From: an uncultured Desulfofustis sp.
GTDB taxonomy: Bacteria > Desulfobacterota > Desulfobulbia > Desulfobulbales > Desulfocapsaceae
Direction: 5' to 3'
NCBI GenBank assembly: GCA_905479735.1
Contig: CAJQNS010000066.1
Span: 1-45,438, forward strand
Length of the DNA stretch: 45,438 nucleotides
Shown here: in pieces, positions 1 through 7,106 of the stretch
Layout: every line of letters starts with the position of its first letter
Position numbering within the stretch: the first letter of the stretch is position 1
The notes under the pieces: model-generated
Seen by the model: the letters and a program-made list of their open reading frames with translations, nothing else
What the model was told of the DNA's origin: nothing
The model's database searches: none
Program-made: the position numbers and the translations under genes

Positions 1-576
1 TGCTTTGAGATCAAGTTTTCTACAGATTATTTCAAGCTTGTGGGCGGCAGCTTGCTCAACATCGCTTGTCTTGTCCGGGTAGATTGCCGATGAGTACATC
101 ATCCTGCTGTCGAGAAAGGCGCCATAGAGGTCATTACCCAGGTCGTAGTGGGAGATGATGTTTCGTCTGGCTCCTGATTTGTTGTTTCGATTGCGCCGAT
201 GCAGCAGCAGCCGATACGGTTTGAACATCCAGCCAAATTTCTTTTCCAAGCGGTCGAGCACAGCCATGTTCCGAGCTATGACGCGAACCACTGCAACCAG
301 GTCACTGGTGTCCCACAAACGGTCTATATAGGCCTCGCCGGCACCAATGGAGCCGCCCAGGATAACCTTTGAATAAAACCGCTGGTCAAGGACCGTGAGG
401 TGAGCTGATAGCTCTCGATCGGTACCGAAATTGAGCACCTCTTGACCGTCGCAAACGGTCAGGTGGCCATGATCGAGATGGTTCATGAATCTAAGAAAAA
501 GGGCTTTTGCCCATCGATCTGTCATTGACCCGCTGCGTTCCTCTGACCTCTCAGCGGTCGTGGTCAACGTGTTCAT
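1..576 (-). CDS. Cyclopropane-fatty-acyl-phospholipid synthase family methyltransferase (N-terminal part, cut by window edge)
   Basis: This is the first 192 codons of a SAM-dependent methyltransferase of the cyclopropane fatty acid synthase (CFA) family; the rest lies left of base 1. The family adds a methylene or methyl group from SAM across the double bond of unsaturated acyl chains in membrane phospholipids. The diagnostic stretch, ISHYDLGNDLYGAFLD followed by MMYSSAIYPD, is visible at about residues 145-172. An N-terminal domain typical of the family precedes it (LTVCDGQEVLNFG, then ILGGSIGAGEAYIDRLWD). The start is the ATG at 576, whose first base overlaps the DUF1365 stop in an ATGA junction (573-576), and GGAGGAAA lies just upstream. 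It is the last visible gene of the lipid operon. The SAM-binding core and C-terminus are not in the window, so activity (cyclopropanation or methylation) cannot be judged. Confidence 0.93.
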   Translation of the reverse strand, partial: MNTLTTTAERSEERSGSMTDRWAKALFLRFMNHLDHGHLTVCDGQEVLNFGTDRELSAHLTVLDQRFYSKVILGGSIGAGEAYIDRLWDTSDLVAVVRVIARNMAVLDRLEKKFGWMFKPYRLLLHRRNRNNKSGARRNIISHYDLGNDLYGAFLDSRMMYSSAIYPDKTSDVEQAAAHKLEIICRKLDLKA

Positions 577-1313
577 ATTTCCTCCTTGACGTAGGGCTGG
601 TAGGGAATGCCTTTGATAAAGAGTTTCAATGCCTGCCAGTAGATTCCTGCCACAATAAAGACCGTCATGGCCGGTTTACGCAGCAGAAGGCGGCGGGCTG
701 ATTTTTTGGTAAAGGGCTGGCGCTGCAGATGCAGGCCGGCCTGGAAGATGTGACCGCGCTGGTCATGCACACCGAGGTTTATACCGACGGAATCTCCAGG
801 CGGCTCTATCCTCCAGCGGTAGACCTGGCCGTCGCTCGGGTTGAAAGGGGAAACCTTGAAGTTTTTTTCATCTTCCAATTCCGTCTGACTTCCATTCAGT
901 AGATGGGCGTAATGATGCCTCTCGTTCCAGGGAGTATTTGAGACCTCGGCCAGCAGGTGAGAGGCTGCTCCATCCCTGCTGAATCCGAAATAGAAGTTAA
1001 CCGGGCTGAAATAGAGTCCCAGGGTGCGCAGGTTGAGCAGGCCAAACACTTTTCCACTCACCTCTACTCCTGTCAATCGTCCCATCTCTTCTTTGACACA
1101 GGCGGACAGTGAACGTTGGCAACCGGTCAGGTAATCCGACCGTCTGAAGCGGCTCAAGGCCCAGTTGGTTGTCGAAAACCAGCGACCCAGGGCCGGTTGG
1201 CTGTCTATCTCGTCGAGGTCGAGATACCACATGAAAAAAGGGTATTTGAAGCGGTGCCGTTTGGGCAGAAACCGTTCGTGAAAGATATGGCCGGTATAAA
1301 GTGCCGAATCCAT
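573..1313 (-). CDS. DUF1365 family protein of the CFA operon
   Basis: A 246-residue DUF1365 protein of usual family length. The N-terminus carries the family signature LYTGHIFHERFLPKRHRFKY followed by MWYLDLDEID (residues about 5-37), and VNFYFGF lies mid-protein. The biochemical function is not established. DUF1365 genes are consistently found between an FAD-dependent amine-oxidase-like gene and a CFA-synthase gene, exactly as here. Its ATG at 1313 shares one base with the upstream stop (TGATG), with GGAGGGCGAC as ribosome binding site, and its stop overlaps the CFA start by 4 bases. This implies translational coupling of three lipid-modifying proteins. No signal peptide is evident, so it probably acts at the cytoplasmic membrane face with the methyltransferase (inference). 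Confidence 0.93.
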   Translation of the reverse strand: MDSALYTGHIFHERFLPKRHRFKYPFFMWYLDLDEIDSQPALGRWFSTTNWALSRFRRSDYLTGCQRSLSACVKEEMGRLTGVEVSGKVFGLLNLRTLGLYFSPVNFYFGFSRDGAASHLLAEVSNTPWNERHHYAHLLNGSQTELEDEKNFKVSPFNPSDGQVYRWRIEPPGDSVGINLGVHDQRGHIFQAGLHLQRQPFTKKSARRLLLRKPAMTVFIVAGIYWQALKLFIKGIPYQPYVKEEI

Positions 1314-2554
1314 CAGTCGCCCTCCAGCATACTACAAACTCTCAAACCACTGCGAACACCGTCTTCATGAAATCCGTTATGCCAATAAGCCCCGCAATAA
1401 TGTAGCCGGTCGATGCCTGAAATCTGCTGCCACTGCAACTGGGCCTCAATCATGGAGGTGGTGTAGACTGGATGACTGTAGCGAAATTCGGAGATGATAT
1501 GGCGTTGATCGACATCCTGGTTGAGGGTCACCAGGTAGGTCTTTTTTTTGTGCAGACGCTGCAGGATATTCATATTGTAGGTCAGGGTGCTCTGTGCTGC
1601 TCCGCGGTCGGTGAGCCGATAATTCCAACTGGCCCAGGCCCCTTTTCGCCGGGGCAGATGGGATATATCGGTGTGCAGTATCACCTGGTTGTCGGAGAAC
1701 GGGAACTGCGAGAGGATCCTGCACTCATCGTCGCTGGGCTGCTGCAGGATGGCCAGCGCCTGATTACCATGACAGGCGAACACAACCTGGTCAAATCGGG
1801 TGATTTCTTCGTTGCTCTGCACATTGACGCCATCCGTGGTTCGCTCTACACCTGTGACAGGAGTGTTTAGTTTGATGCGGTCCCGGAACCCAGCTGTGAG
1901 TGGTTCGATATAAGCGCTGGAACCGCCCTTGATCGAATACCACTGTGGACGGTTGGTCAGATCCAGGAGGCCGTGGTTGTCAAAGAAGCGGACGAAAAAA
2001 CGCAGAGGGAAATCCAGACAATCTTCCGTACCCATGGACCAGATAGCCGCGATCATCGGCAGCAGATAATTGTCCTTGAACAAAGAAGAGTAATTGGAGC
2101 GCTGCAGATATTCACCGATAGTTGCCTCATCCTCGGCCTCGGCAATGATCCTCACCTCTTTGTTGAACCGGTTGATGTCGCTCAACATCCGGTAGAATCT
2201 TGGCCGCAATAGATTTGACCTCTGGGCGAACAGGGAGTTGATATTGTTGCCGTTGTACTCCAGATCGAGACTGTCATTGCGCACCGAAAAACTCATTTCG
2301 GTGGGCTGATAGCCGACCCCGATCTCTTCCATGAGAGCGATGAAGCTCGGGTAAGTGCGGTCGTTGAAGACGATAAAGCCGGTGTCGACGGCGGCCTGTT
2401 CGTCATCGACCACGGTCTGCACCGTGTGGGTGTGACCGCCAATATAATCGGCTGCCTCGAAAAGCGTTACCTCGGCCCCCTTCTTGTTGAGATAATAGGC
2501 GCAGGTCAAACCAGAAATACCGGTGCCGATTATGGCGATATTCTTATCTTTCAT
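1313..2554 (-). CDS. FAD-dependent amine-oxidase-like oxidoreductase (CFA operon type)
   Basis: A 413-residue flavoprotein of the NAD(P)/FAD amine-oxidase superfamily. The N-terminal Rossmann dinucleotide-binding motif IAIIGTGISGLTCAYYL (GxGxxG at residues 10-15) is followed by the acidic ribose-binding residue in VTLFEAADYIGGHTHT. A second flavin-contact region near the C-terminus (HYCGAYWHNGFHEDGVRSG) is typical of the group found beside DUF1365 and CFA synthase. In Rhodobacter, a flavoprotein encoded beside a CFA-type methylase (UfaD) takes part in furan fatty acid synthesis through a desaturation step. A comparable role here is plausible but is inference. The start at 2554 overlaps the dehydrogenase stop by 11 bases. 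No signal peptide is seen. It is likely to oxidise a modified acyl chain in the membrane. Confidence 0.92.
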   Translation of the reverse strand: MKDKNIAIIGTGISGLTCAYYLNKKGAEVTLFEAADYIGGHTHTVQTVVDDEQAAVDTGFIVFNDRTYPSFIALMEEIGVGYQPTEMSFSVRNDSLDLEYNGNNINSLFAQRSNLLRPRFYRMLSDINRFNKEVRIIAEAEDEATIGEYLQRSNYSSLFKDNYLLPMIAAIWSMGTEDCLDFPLRFFVRFFDNHGLLDLTNRPQWYSIKGGSSAYIEPLTAGFRDRIKLNTPVTGVERTTDGVNVQSNEEITRFDQVVFACHGNQALAILQQPSDDECRILSQFPFSDNQVILHTDISHLPRRKGAWASWNYRLTDRGAAQSTLTYNMNILQRLHKKKTYLVTLNQDVDQRHIISEFRYSHPVYTTSMIEAQLQWQQISGIDRLHYCGAYWHNGFHEDGVRSGLRVCSMLEGD

Positions 2555-3269
2555 TATTCACCATTCGCTGCGAGATTCTGATCCATAGCGCTTCAGGGAT
2601 CAGCGAAAGGGCTTTGAGGATAAAGGTGAATCGCTTTGGAAAATGAATTTCGAGCCGACGCTTTTCAATGCCGCGGCGAATTCGGTCCGAGGCCTCCTCG
2701 ACGCTGAGGCGGAACGGCATGGAAAACTCATTTCGATCGGTCAGCGGCGTCTTCACAAATCCGGGACATACCAGACTCACATCTATCTTTTCCCGATAGA
2801 TATCAATACGCAAGGTTCTGATCATATATTCGATGGCAGCTTTGGAAGCGCCGTAAGCTTCGGCGCGGGAGAGCGGAAGATAGGCAGCCGAGGAGCCCAC
2901 CGCCACCAGGTGTGGCCGTTCCCCTTGTCTGAGCAGCGGCAGCACCCCCTCTATTGAGACTGCCATGGATTCGACGTTGGTGCGCATTACCCTGCTGACC
3001 AGTTCACTGTCGAACTGGGGCAGATCAACATATTCGCACGACCCGGCGTTGAGGATGGCAAGATCGATGGGGGTCATTGTGGTGAACCAGTCACGCGCCA
3101 TGTCGCGGTCTTCCAGGTCGAGCCTGACCGCCTGCAGCCCCTCAGCGCTGAGTTCGTCGAGTGCCTTCTGGTTGCGGCCAAGGGCCCAGACCTGGTGATT
3201 GTCCCGGTGGTAATCGAGGGCAAGCTGCCGGCCTATCCCTGAGGTTGCCCCGGTAATGAGAATTCTCAT
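2544..3269 (-). CDS. Short-chain dehydrogenase/reductase (SDR)
   Basis: A 241-residue classical SDR. The cofactor motif TGATSGIG is at residues 6-13, NAG at 74-76, the catalytic Ser in VAVGSSAAY (about 126) and the YxxxK pair as Y139-GAS-K143. The Arg in GRNQ after the second strand suggests NADP(H) preference, by general family rules. The substrate cannot be read from sequence. SDR genes regularly accompany the FAD/DUF1365/CFA set, so a carbonyl or hydroxyl group on a lipid intermediate is a reasonable guess. Its ATG overlaps the SnoaL-like stop as ATGA (3266-3269), and its 3' end overlaps the flavoprotein gene by 11 bases. Confidence 0.93.
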   Translation of the reverse strand: MRILITGATSGIGRQLALDYHRDNHQVWALGRNQKALDELSAEGLQAVRLDLEDRDMARDWFTTMTPIDLAILNAGSCEYVDLPQFDSELVSRVMRTNVESMAVSIEGVLPLLRQGERPHLVAVGSSAAYLPLSRAEAYGASKAAIEYMIRTLRIDIYREKIDVSLVCPGFVKTPLTDRNEFSMPFRLSVEEASDRIRRGIEKRRLEIHFPKRFTFILKALSLIPEALWIRISQRMVNNER

Positions 3270-3682
3270 GATCCCAGCCTCCTGTTGATGGATCTGACAA
3301 TATTGCCGATTAACGGAAGATGCAGATAGAGCATGGACCCCAGATCGAAGTAATCGCGGTGGAAAAAAACTTTATCGTTGTCGGAGAATCTCAAAAATGA
3401 GGAACCGGGCACCGCGATGTTCCGGCCCCCGTTCAAGCGCGGATGGGCAAAGTGCATTGTCCACTGGACGTAACCGCTGCTTTCAGAGCGGAAAGGATCA
3501 TGGAAGTCGAACTCAACCGATTTGACGTTGGCATAGAGTTTTTCGAAGTAGCCGCGCAGGTTGTCGAGCCCTTTTATTTCATGGGCTGGATCAACAAAGT
3601 GAATATCGGCGGTGTAGATCTCTTCGAGACGATGCAGGTTTTCACTCGATAGTGAGTGATACACATCCAGAAAGTCGTTCAT
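3266..3682 (-). CDS. SnoaL-like / NTF2-fold protein
   Basis: A small 138-residue protein with the nuclear-transport-factor-2/SnoaL fold signature. The opening helix FLDVYHSLSSENLHRLEEIY leads into the strand DIHFVDPAHEIKGLDNLRGY and later repeated beta strands (VQWTMHFAH and FRFSDNDKVFFHRDYFDLG). In this fold the central cone can be a ligand pocket or an isomerase/cyclase site; the role here is unknown. The ATG at 3682 is preferred over the in-frame TTG at 3685 because GGAGA sits 7 bases upstream of the ATG. The stop overlaps the SDR start by 4 bases. NTF2-like genes are recurrent members of the CFA/FAD/DUF1365/SDR cluster in other proteobacteria, which supports co-function in lipid modification. 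Confidence 0.9.
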   Translation of the reverse strand: MNDFLDVYHSLSSENLHRLEEIYTADIHFVDPAHEIKGLDNLRGYFEKLYANVKSVEFDFHDPFRSESSGYVQWTMHFAHPRLNGGRNIAVPGSSFLRFSDNDKVFFHRDYFDLGSMLYLHLPLIGNIVRSINRRLGS

Positions 3683-3704
3683 CAAGATTCTCCTTCAAGG
3701 CTCA

Positions 3705-4244
3705 TCAGTCTTTTGGACCCGCAAGCTGTTTCTGCAGCGCAGGGCTCAATGGGTTGTCAGGAGAAAGCCAGATGCCGAAGTAAGCAGTACTGAACTCACC
3801 CGAGTCGATGGAAACCAGTTTTTCTGCGTTCAGACTGAGGGTGGTCAGACCGGAATCTGCATCATAGCATAATAGGTAGAAATCACCTTTGTCAACTGCT
3901 CTGTAGGCGCTGTGCAGCCTATCAACATGGGGTTTGATCAAATCGAGATGTTCCGGAGGATACTGCCGGTCAAGCACAGTGTTGGCTCCGGCGATGAAAT
4001 CTTTGGGCTTGAGGCCAACCTCGTAATTTAATTTCAAACATTTTGACACTTCAGGGCTGAGAATACGAGCCTGGTCTTCTTTCTCGAAGGTATAAAGGTG
4101 GGCCTCATAAACTTTAATGAAACCCATGTAGCGGACATCTCCCTTGCTGATCAGGGTCATTGAGTCTAGCGAACCAATGGCCACAGACGGAATAAGAGCT
4201 ATAAAGAAAATAGCTGAAAGTAAGTGGTGTTTATACTTGTGCAT
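3705..4244 (-). CDS. Chalcone-isomerase-like exported protein
   Basis: A 179-residue exported protein of the bacterial chalcone-isomerase-like family (the CHI fold without implied flavonoid activity). A signal peptide, ending near IALIPSVAIG, precedes the mature part. The fold-typical strands RYMGFIKVYEAHLYT and the C-terminal signature TAYFGIWLSPDNPLSPAL are present. Plant CHI-fold relatives include non-catalytic fatty-acid-binding proteins, so a periplasmic acyl-chain-binding role is plausible (inference). The ATG at 4244 is chosen because AAGGA lies 6 bases upstream. An in-frame TTG at 4250 would give a 4-base TTGA overlap with the DUF3833 stop. A 22-base gap separates it from the SnoaL-like gene, so it belongs to the same operon. 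Confidence 0.87.
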   Translation of the reverse strand: MHKYKHHLLSAIFFIALIPSVAIGSLDSMTLISKGDVRYMGFIKVYEAHLYTFEKEDQARILSPEVSKCLKLNYEVGLKPKDFIAGANTVLDRQYPPEHLDLIKPHVDRLHSAYRAVDKGDFYLLCYDADSGLTTLSLNAEKLVSIDSGEFSTAYFGIWLSPDNPLSPALQKQLAGPKD

Positions 4245-4246
4245 GA

Positions 4247-4771
4247 TCAATCCTTGCTGAAAGAAATGGTTATGTCGCCCAAATGAATGCCGAATTTACT
4301 CATTGAGGCCTTATTAATCAGTACCTGGTTCGGCTGCAGAAACATCCAGTCGTCAAAGAAGACCTTCCACGTGGACCCTTCAGTTTCGATGTTAAGGTGA
4401 TAGCGCCAGTTCAGTGCATTGCCTGAGGACTCTCCCTGGGCTGTACCGACCACATCATCGGCGCGACCTTCATACTGGTTGGCAGCTATTCTCTTGATGG
4501 TCCAGATCCTCGTACTTTCTTCTCCATCGTTCCAGGTGAAGTCTTCGTCCAGGACGATGGTATTTTCATCGGTGAAAGTGCCGGTAATCGAAACGACAAA
4601 CTGCCTTAACAGCTTGCCGCTGCGGTTCTGGACAATCCCCCAGCCGGTTGTTTCACCCTCAAAATATGAGAAAAGGTCGAATTCAGGCTTGAGGTCCGCA
4701 TAGTGCGAAATATCCGCTTTGGAGCAGCTGATCATCATTGATGCCAGGATGATAACGGTGAACAATCTCAT
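4247..4771 (-). CDS. DUF3833 family lipoprotein, first gene of the lipid operon
   Basis: A 174-residue DUF3833 protein. The short signal peptide MRLFTVIILASMMISC ends in a lipobox-like MIS-Cys, so lipidation is likely. The body is beta-rich (FSYFEGETTGWGIVQNRSGK, then DDWMFLQPNQVLINKASMSK), which is characteristic of DUF3833. The start is set at 4771 because AGAGGAA lies 5 bases upstream and because the signal peptide begins there; an in-frame upstream ATG at 4828 would add 19 hydrophilic residues before it. DUF3833 and chalcone-isomerase-like genes recur in CFA-type lipid operons, so it may be a periplasmic or membrane-anchored lipid-handling partner (inference). No clear ECF-type promoter could be recognised upstream. 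Confidence 0.88.
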   Translation of the reverse strand: MRLFTVIILASMMISCSKADISHYADLKPEFDLFSYFEGETTGWGIVQNRSGKLLRQFVVSITGTFTDENTIVLDEDFTWNDGEESTRIWTIKRIAANQYEGRADDVVGTAQGESSGNALNWRYHLNIETEGSTWKVFFDDWMFLQPNQVLINKASMSKFGIHLGDITISFSKD

Positions 4772-4895
4772 CTGATTCCTCTTTTTCTTGGTTTTGCAGT
4801 CGAAATTCAAATCAATTCGTCTGTTCAAAAGATAATATCCATCCGCCCCACCACAATAGGAGCAGATAGATTGTGTTTTGGTAGCAAATACTATT

Positions 4896-4927
4896 AAAAA
4901 AGTGCGGCGAGATAACTCTATCGCCGC
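4896..4927 (-). terminator. Rho-independent terminator downstream of the DUF523 gene
   Basis: A perfect 7-bp inverted repeat (GCGGCGA at 4904-4910 and TCGCCGC at 4921-4927) flanks a 10-base loop. On the minus strand it is followed directly by ACTTTTTT (4901-4896). It lies about 130 bases past the stop of the 5060-6016 gene and before the DUF3833 start, so it would separate the DUF523 transcript from the lipid operon. Confidence 0.65.
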
Positions 4928-5059
4928 GGCGTGGCGATAATGTGAAGTAGAAGGCGGCCCTTAAGCTGAGCCGTATCCCCGGCCCTGGTAAAACGGTTAT
5001 GGTTATTCACGCCCCGGTCAGTAGGCTTGTCTCAGGGCGGCAAAGCGGCTGAGTCCGGC

Positions 5060-6016
5060 TCAGGCGTGGTTGCGCAGTTTGAGTTCCAGGGGGTGGGGAG
5101 TCAGATAATGCTGCTGCATCAGGTAGGGCTCCTGGTATTTCCTGATGTAGTGATTGATCAATGTCACCGGCACGATGAGCGGGACAATGTTGTTTCTGAA
5201 CTGCTCGATGACACTCAGCAGCTCCTGCTTCTCGTCTGCACTGATCATTTTTTTAAAAAAACCCATCATATGCTGAAGCACATTAACGTGCTTTTTGGTG
5301 GTCGGTTTGAGACTCATGGCCGCCATCAGCAGTTCCTGGTAGCGCTCGATGAAAGTGTCAAGGTCAAGACTTCCGGCCTGAGCCATGAGTCTTCCCATTT
5401 CCCTGGTGTGCTTCTCGCTGTGGGCCATCAACAGAAGTTTGTGGGTGGTATGAAAGCTGATCAGTTTTGCTGCGGTCGGGGCGTCGGCCACCTCACGCCA
5501 GCGCTGATAGACGAAGAGCTGCTCGATGAAATTTTCTCTCAAAAGCGGGTCATGCAGGCGCCCTTCCTCCTCTGTTGGCAGCAGTGGGAAATGGTCTTTG
5601 AAGGCGCGGGCGAAAATTCCGACTCCGACCGCTCTCGGCACATTATTACCGTCGTAGACTTTGACGCGCTCCATTCCGGAGGAGGGGGATCTGTTTTTGA
5701 AAATAAAACCGCAGAGATTCTCTTTTTCGAGTTCAACCACTTTTTTCCGGGCCCAGGTGAGCATCCTATCGGTATGATCAACACCTGTTTTGTTGGTTAC
5801 CAGCTGTGGCCTATCAACCTCGCCGACAAGCCGCATAGCTTCACGTGGTATTGGCAGGCCGCATTCGACCTCGGGGCATACCGGTACGAAGCTGAGATAT
5901 CTGCCTAAAGTTTCGGTGATGTAGCGGTCATGTTTGTGGCCGCCGTCATACCTGACCTCGTTGCCGAGCAGGCACGAACTAACACCAATGGTTATTTTAT
6001 TCTCGAAATCGGTCAT
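5060..6016 (-). CDS. DUF523-DUF1722 fusion protein (TudS-like Fe-S domain)
   Basis: A 318-residue two-domain protein. Residues about 7-150 match DUF523, the family that includes the thiouracil desulfurase TudS (SSCLLGNEVRYDGGHK, CPEVECGLPIPRE, RSPSSGMERVKVYDG). Residues about 185-315 match DUF1722, known from E. coli YbgA (FHTTHKLLLMAHSEKHTREM, NVLQHMMGFFKK, then HYIRKYQEPYLMQQHYLTPH). Cysteines are at 15, 47, 52 and 102. The third cluster cysteine of TudS-type proteins lies in SPSCG, and here that position is Ser113, so any cluster must use another ligand, possibly Cys102. The gene stands alone, divergent from the large plus-strand operon, with a terminator downstream. A role in thio-base salvage or repair is inference. 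Confidence 0.88.
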   Translation of the reverse strand: MTDFENKITIGVSSCLLGNEVRYDGGHKHDRYITETLGRYLSFVPVCPEVECGLPIPREAMRLVGEVDRPQLVTNKTGVDHTDRMLTWARKKVVELEKENLCGFIFKNRSPSSGMERVKVYDGNNVPRAVGVGIFARAFKDHFPLLPTEEEGRLHDPLLRENFIEQLFVYQRWREVADAPTAAKLISFHTTHKLLLMAHSEKHTREMGRLMAQAGSLDLDTFIERYQELLMAAMSLKPTTKKHVNVLQHMMGFFKKMISADEKQELLSVIEQFRNNIVPLIVPVTLINHYIRKYQEPYLMQQHYLTPHPLELKLRNHA

Positions 6017-6057
6017 TTAATTTTACCCCTAGTACACTGTAAACTTTCAATCTCCTT

Positions 6058-6081
6058 TGTCGATCTAAAAAGCAATCGACA
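6058..6081. promoter_or_regulatory. Inverted repeat in divergent promoter region
   Basis: A perfect 7-bp inverted repeat, TGTCGAT (6058-6064) and ATCGACA (6075-6081), spaced by 10 bases. It lies in the 238-base gap between the divergent genes at 6016 (minus) and 6255 (plus). Arm length and spacing are compatible with a dimeric repressor operator. There is no T-tract, so it is not a terminator. No regulator is assigned. Confidence 0.35.
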
Positions 6082-6181
6082 GCACTATCCATTGAGTTTG
6101 TTAGGACTGTCCTGTAAACCGGCAAGACCCTGCCCCTTGAAAACCGGACAAAGAATAATAGCAGGCAGGTGCGGGCGTTAT

Positions 6182-6187
6182 TATAAT
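6182..6187 (+). promoter_or_regulatory. Possible -10 element for the PEGA/TolQ/vWA operon
   Basis: A consensus TATAAT lies 68 bases upstream of the ATG at 6255, the first gene of the plus-strand operon. No convincing -35 hexamer sits 16-18 bases upstream, so this may need an activator or may be chance. Confidence 0.3.
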
Positions 6188-6254
6188 AAGCAGTATCATA
6201 TCGTGTGGCAGCGACAAATGGTGAGAGGCGCGGAACTTGCCGAGGAATCTGAAC

Positions 6255-7106
6255 ATGACCACCCTGAGCAAAATGAGAACCAAAACAATCGCTGTACTTT
6301 TGACGCTCTGTACCGCTGCTTCTATTTTGCTGTCTCCGGCAAGCAGAGCAGACTCAGAGGCCTCGCAAACTGTCTTGAGGGAGACCATCCTTTCTCTTGA
6401 CAAGGCTAGAAACCAGGTGCTCGAAGATCATTTCAGATCTTCCGGGGGGGCTGACCCCGGATATTCCAGGGAGGATGCGCTGCTTTTTGTTGCCTATCTC
6501 GATGGCCGCATCAACCATTATTGCAAAACACTCTATCTAAGTGGCGGGGCCCAAAGCCTCAACGATCTTCCGTGTGGCACCAGTGGGCAAGGCCTGCCCG
6601 GTGGACCCCGGTTCGATTCGGTCCCCGAGTATTCAGGGCAGACCAGCGAAGAAAAAGTCGTCAGTCTTGATCAGGAACTCACCACCACGCTCGGGGAGTT
6701 CGATGATATGCTGCTCAAGGAACAGGAGCGAGCAGCCGCGCACATACCCCGTCAGCGTGAAAGCGGCAGCACTGGTCAGTATGGACAGGCAGCGGGAAGC
6801 GAGCAGGACGATACCGACCCTGAGGAAAACGCGGGAGCTGCAAAGCAGCCCCCAGGAGGAAGAACCGCTGAATCCGGCCGTGGGGAACCCGAAGGCGACA
6901 TGGAGCAGGGAAGGCCAACTGAGGGAGCAGGGGGGGGAGAAACGGACAGTTCCCGACCACCGCCTGCCCAGGGTTCCAAAGAGTTGTCCGAGGATGATGA
7001 TGTGGTAGCCCGCCAGTTGCGTGAGGCAGCGGAGCAGGAAACGGATCCGGAGGTCAAGGAGAAGTTGTGGGAAGAATACCGGAAATACAAAAAAGGAATC
7101 AAATGA
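6255..7106 (+). CDS. Exported acidic protein of unknown function, first gene of the TolQ/vWA operon
   Basis: A 283-residue protein I do not recognise by name. The signal peptide (KTIAVLLTLCTAASILLSPASRA) is followed by a helical section with two cysteines (HYCKTLYL and LPCG), which could form a periplasmic disulfide. A long acidic, Gly/Glu/Pro-rich low-complexity linker spans about residues 155-240. The C-terminal helical tail (DDDVVARQLREAAEQETDPE, then LWEEYRKYKKG) looks like a conserved docking segment. The ATG at 6255 is chosen because GAGGAA precedes it by 7 bases. The next gene's ATG overlaps its stop (ATGA, 7103-7106), so it is translationally coupled to the lipoprotein and the rest of the machine. 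It probably acts in the periplasm as an adaptor (inference). Confidence 0.8.
   Translation: MTTLSKMRTKTIAVLLTLCTAASILLSPASRADSEASQTVLRETILSLDKARNQVLEDHFRSSGGADPGYSREDALLFVAYLDGRINHYCKTLYLSGGAQSLNDLPCGTSGQGLPGGPRFDSVPEYSGQTSEEKVVSLDQELTTTLGEFDDMLLKEQERAAAHIPRQRESGSTGQYGQAAGSEQDDTDPEENAGAAKQPPGGRTAESGRGEPEGDMEQGRPTEGAGGGETDSSRPPPAQGSKELSEDDDVVARQLREAAEQETDPEVKEKLWEEYRKYKKGIK

Noticed and set aside
4772..4895. ECF sigma factor promoter for the lipid operon
   Set aside because: No pair of hexamers matching known RpoE/ChrR-type promoters with correct spacing could be found.
5027..5908. Long plus-strand ORF of 293 codons
   Set aside because: It is the antisense shadow of the DUF523-DUF1722 gene, which has clear family motifs.
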